Part shown: in pieces, positions 7,024-8,048 of the stretch
Numbering within the stretch: the first letter of the stretch is position 1
How the letters are laid out: the number at the start of each line of letters is the position of its first letter
Source of the DNA: JACPSX01 sp035288405 [NCBI: bacterium]
GTDB lineage: Bacteria > JACPSX01
NCBI GenBank assembly: GCA_035288405.1
Contig: DATEAK010000257.1
Span: forward strand, 1-8,048
Direction of reading: 5' to 3'
Length of the DNA stretch: 8,048 nucleotides
Program-made: the position numbers and the translations under genes
The notes under the pieces: model-generated
Databases searched by the model: none
Seen by the model: the letters and a program-made list of their open reading frames with translations, nothing else
What the model was told of the DNA's origin: nothing

Positions 7024-7657
7024 GACACGCTACATTTCCATTGAAGGACCCATCGGCGTCGGCAAGACCAGCCTGGCTCGTCTTCTCGGGGAAGCCTTTC
7101 AGGCCCACACGGTCCTGGAGGCAGCCGAAAAGAACCCTTTTCTCGAAGAGTTTTATCAGGACCCGGTACGCTATGCTTTCCAGACGCAGTTATATTTCCT
7201 TCTGAGCCGGTTTCGCCAGCAAGAGGAGCTGGCCCAGCATCAGCTCTTTCAGCAGACCACCATATGTGACTACCTGTTCGTCAAGGATCGCATCTTTGCT
7301 TCGGTCACGCTTGACGATAAGGAGCTGAAACTCTATGATGAAGTCTACCAGCTACTCGAGGCCCGTGTTCCCAAACCGGACCTGGTCATCTACCTGCAGG
7401 CGGAACTGGAGGTCTTGCTGAGACGGATCCGGTCCCGTGCCCGGGAGTTTGAGCGCGGGATCGCCGTGGAGTATGTGGAGACGGTAAGCCGCGCTTATAA
7501 CGATTTCTTTTTCCACTACCGCGAAACCCCCTTGCTTGTCGTCAATACCAGCGATATCGACTTCGTGAATCAGACGGAGGATCTGCAAGATTTAGTCGCG
7601 AAGATTCAGAAAGTGAAGAAAGGCACCGAATACTACATCCCGCTCGGATCCCGTTAG
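7013..7657 (+). CDS. Deoxynucleoside kinase family protein
   Basis: A 214-residue P-loop kinase of the deoxynucleoside kinase family (dCK/dGK/dAK type), which phosphorylates deoxynucleosides for salvage. The Walker A motif GPIGVGKTS lies at residues 12-20, and the acidic residue after strand 2 is Glu36 or nearby (VLEAAEKNPF). The lid arginines are in RRIRSRAREFERG (about 137-149), and the C-terminal YYIPLG is typical of this bacterial branch. At the place where animal and Bacillus enzymes have E/D-R-S, this protein has CDYLFVKDRIFA, so the Arg is replaced by Tyr87. I recall this DYxxxK form from bacterial homologues, so it is probably a subgroup trait and not a defect. Start GTG 7013 has GAGGA (7000-7004) 8 bases upstream and overlaps folK by 11 bases, so the two are coupled. 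The substrate (dA, dG, dC or other) cannot be told from sequence. Confidence 0.88.
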   Translation: MVTETRYISIEGPIGVGKTSLARLLGEAFQAHTVLEAAEKNPFLEEFYQDPVRYAFQTQLYFLLSRFRQQEELAQHQLFQQTTICDYLFVKDRIFASVTLDDKELKLYDEVYQLLEARVPKPDLVIYLQAELEVLLRRIRSRAREFERGIAVEYVETVSRAYNDFFFHYRETPLLVVNTSDIDFVNQTEDLQDLVAKIQKVKKGTEYYIPLGSR

Positions 7658-7668
7658 CCTCGATCCGA
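7644..7668 (+). terminator. Hairpin across the kinase stop codon (weak terminator candidate)
   Basis: TCGGATC (7644-7650) and GATCCGA (7662-7668) are perfect reverse complements. They form a 7-base-pair stem with an 11-base loop that contains the kinase stop codon TAG (7655-7657). No T-run follows, so it is not a standard intrinsic terminator. It may slow or stabilise transcript ends, or be chance. Confidence 0.25.
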
Positions 7669-7703
7669 CATAATGACCTGGATGGCGTCGTCAAAATTTG
7701 AGC

Positions 7704-7874
7704 GTGCCCATATCTCCCAGCGACTCCCGGAGCGTTGACCGTGATGGAAATTCCGTTTCGGTCACTGTTTTCGATTCGATGGAATTTGAGCGGCGTGCCT
7801 TGCAGCAAAAATTAGGATCCTGGGCACCGGGTAAGTTGAAAGCAAGAGTCGGAGCGGTACTGTGGAATCCGTAA
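7704..7874 (+). CDS. Doubtful small open frame before panB (56 residues)
   Basis: The 232 bases between the kinase gene and panB contain one frame that is open from 7677 to a TAA at 7872-7874. From GTG 7704 it would encode 56 residues; from ATG 7779 it would encode 31. The later part (MEFERRALQQKLGSWAPGK and on, ending AVLWNP) looks protein-like, but no Shine-Dalgarno sequence precedes either start. It is in the same frame as panB and its stop lies 15 bases before the panB start, so it could be leader sequence, a small coupled gene, the remnant of a longer gene, or chance. I do not recognise a family. The region also holds a dyad (7736-7764) and a short repeat, which argues that at least part of it is regulatory. 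Confidence 0.15.
   Translation: MPISPSDSRSVDRDGNSVSVTVFDSMEFERRALQQKLGSWAPGKLKARVGAVLWNP
7736..7764. promoter_or_regulatory. Interrupted 29-base dyad upstream of panB (operator candidate)
   Basis: TGACCG (7736-7741) pairs with CGGTCA (7759-7764), and inside it GGAA (7746-7749) pairs with TTCC (7751-7754). Both pairs are centred exactly on A7750. The four-base segments between the arms (7742-7745 and 7755-7758) do not match. A two-part symmetric site of this kind is typical of a dimeric regulator's operator. As RNA it would fold poorly because the inner loop is too small. It lies about 125 bases before panB. The role is inferred. Confidence 0.3.
7836..7863 (+). promoter_or_regulatory. Weak promoter candidate just upstream of panB
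   Basis: TTGAAA (7836-7841, 5 of 6 matches to the -35 consensus) is followed after 16 bases by TACTGT (7858-7863, 3 of 6 matches to the -10 consensus). It would start transcription only about 20 bases before the panB ATG, leaving a very short leader that still includes the Shine-Dalgarno site. It is listed because a separate promoter for panB is plausible after the 232-base gap, but the match is poor. Confidence 0.15.
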
Positions 7875-7889
7875 GAGGAGGAGTTCTTG

Positions 7890-8048
7890 ATGGCACGGAA
7901 GAAAGTGACCGTGAGTACCGTGCAGCAGAAAAAAAGTGCCGGTAAGAAGATCGTCGTGCTGACCGCTTATGACGTTTCCTTTGCCCGTATTTTGGATCAA
8001 GGGGGGGTCGACATCCTACTGGTAGGAGATTCCCTGGGAATGGTGGTC
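7890..8048 (+). CDS. panB: 3-methyl-2-oxobutanoate hydroxymethyltransferase, 5' part (3' end outside window)
   Basis: The first 53 residues of ketopantoate hydroxymethyltransferase, which makes ketopantoate from 2-oxoisovalerate and methylene-tetrahydrofolate in pantothenate and coenzyme A synthesis. The family is normally about 260-280 residues, so about one fifth is present. Diagnostic motifs are VLTAYD (23-28) and [11 protein letters not shown] (43-53), whose Asp47 and Ser48 bind magnesium and substrate in the family. A basic N-terminal stretch (about residues 1-20, rich in Lys) precedes the barrel. Start ATG 7890 has a strong AGGAGG (7876-7881) 8 bases upstream. An in-frame TAA at 7872 limits any extension, leaving TTG 7887 as the only other option. 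panB uses a folate cofactor, so its position near folK may be more than chance, but they are 867 bases apart with the kinase between. panC may follow. Confidence 0.95.
   Translation, partial: MARKKVTVSTVQQKKSAGKKIVVLTAYDVSFARILDQGGVDILLVGDSLGMVV

Noticed and set aside
7673-7738. ATG frame of 21 codons after the kinase gene
   Set aside because: It is very short, has no Shine-Dalgarno site and shows no recognisable sequence.
1-8048. CRISPR array, insertion sequence, tRNA/rRNA, prophage, toxin-antitoxin or defence genes
   Set aside because: I saw no spaced repeats, terminal inverted repeats, transposase or integrase motifs, or RNA gene signatures; nearly all sequence is explained by conserved biosynthetic genes of uniform composition.

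Overview
The window looks like ordinary chromosomal housekeeping DNA from a Gram-negative bacterium of moderately high GC (high fifties percent by eye; not computed). Two features point to an outer membrane: a YbgF/CpoB-type periplasmic protein of the Tol-Pal system and an LptM-like lipoprotein. The use of LL-diaminopimelate aminotransferase (DapL) instead of the succinylase route, plus the gene order, suggests a lineage such as Nitrospirota, NC10/Methylomirabilota or a former deltaproteobacterial group. This placement is inferred from memory of gene order and is not certain. All genes are on the + strand and tightly packed, with frequent GTG starts and start/stop overlaps.

Layout: 1-645 is the 3' part of ybgF/cpoB. 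argH (665-2080, last step of arginine synthesis) follows, then a 49-residue lipoprotein gene (2077-2226) that overlaps the argH stop by 4 bases and resembles lptM. A 117-base gap (2227-2343) holds a plausible sigma-70-type promoter. Next come lysA (2344-3615), dapA (3633-4508), dapB (4520-5326) and a dapL-type aminotransferase (5339-6514), which form a lysine/diaminopimelate operon. folK (6517-7023, folate) and a deoxynucleoside kinase (7013-7657) follow almost without gaps. A 232-base gap (7658-7889) contains a short hairpin at the end of the kinase gene, an interrupted 29-base dyad, a short direct repeat and a doubtful small open frame. The window ends in the first 53 codons of panB (7890 onward, pantothenate).

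How the genes work together: DapA condenses pyruvate with aspartate semialdehyde, DapB reduces the product to tetrahydrodipicolinate, and DapL converts this in one transamination to LL-diaminopimelate. After epimerisation by DapF, not in this window, LysA decarboxylates meso-diaminopimelate to lysine. The cluster therefore serves both peptidoglycan and protein synthesis. FolK, the kinase and PanB are further biosynthetic genes for folate, nucleotide salvage and coenzyme A.

I found no mobile element, CRISPR array, RNA gene, defence system or new multi-gene system. The items worth a second look are small: the short lipoprotein, the panB upstream region and the divergent motif in the deoxynucleoside kinase.
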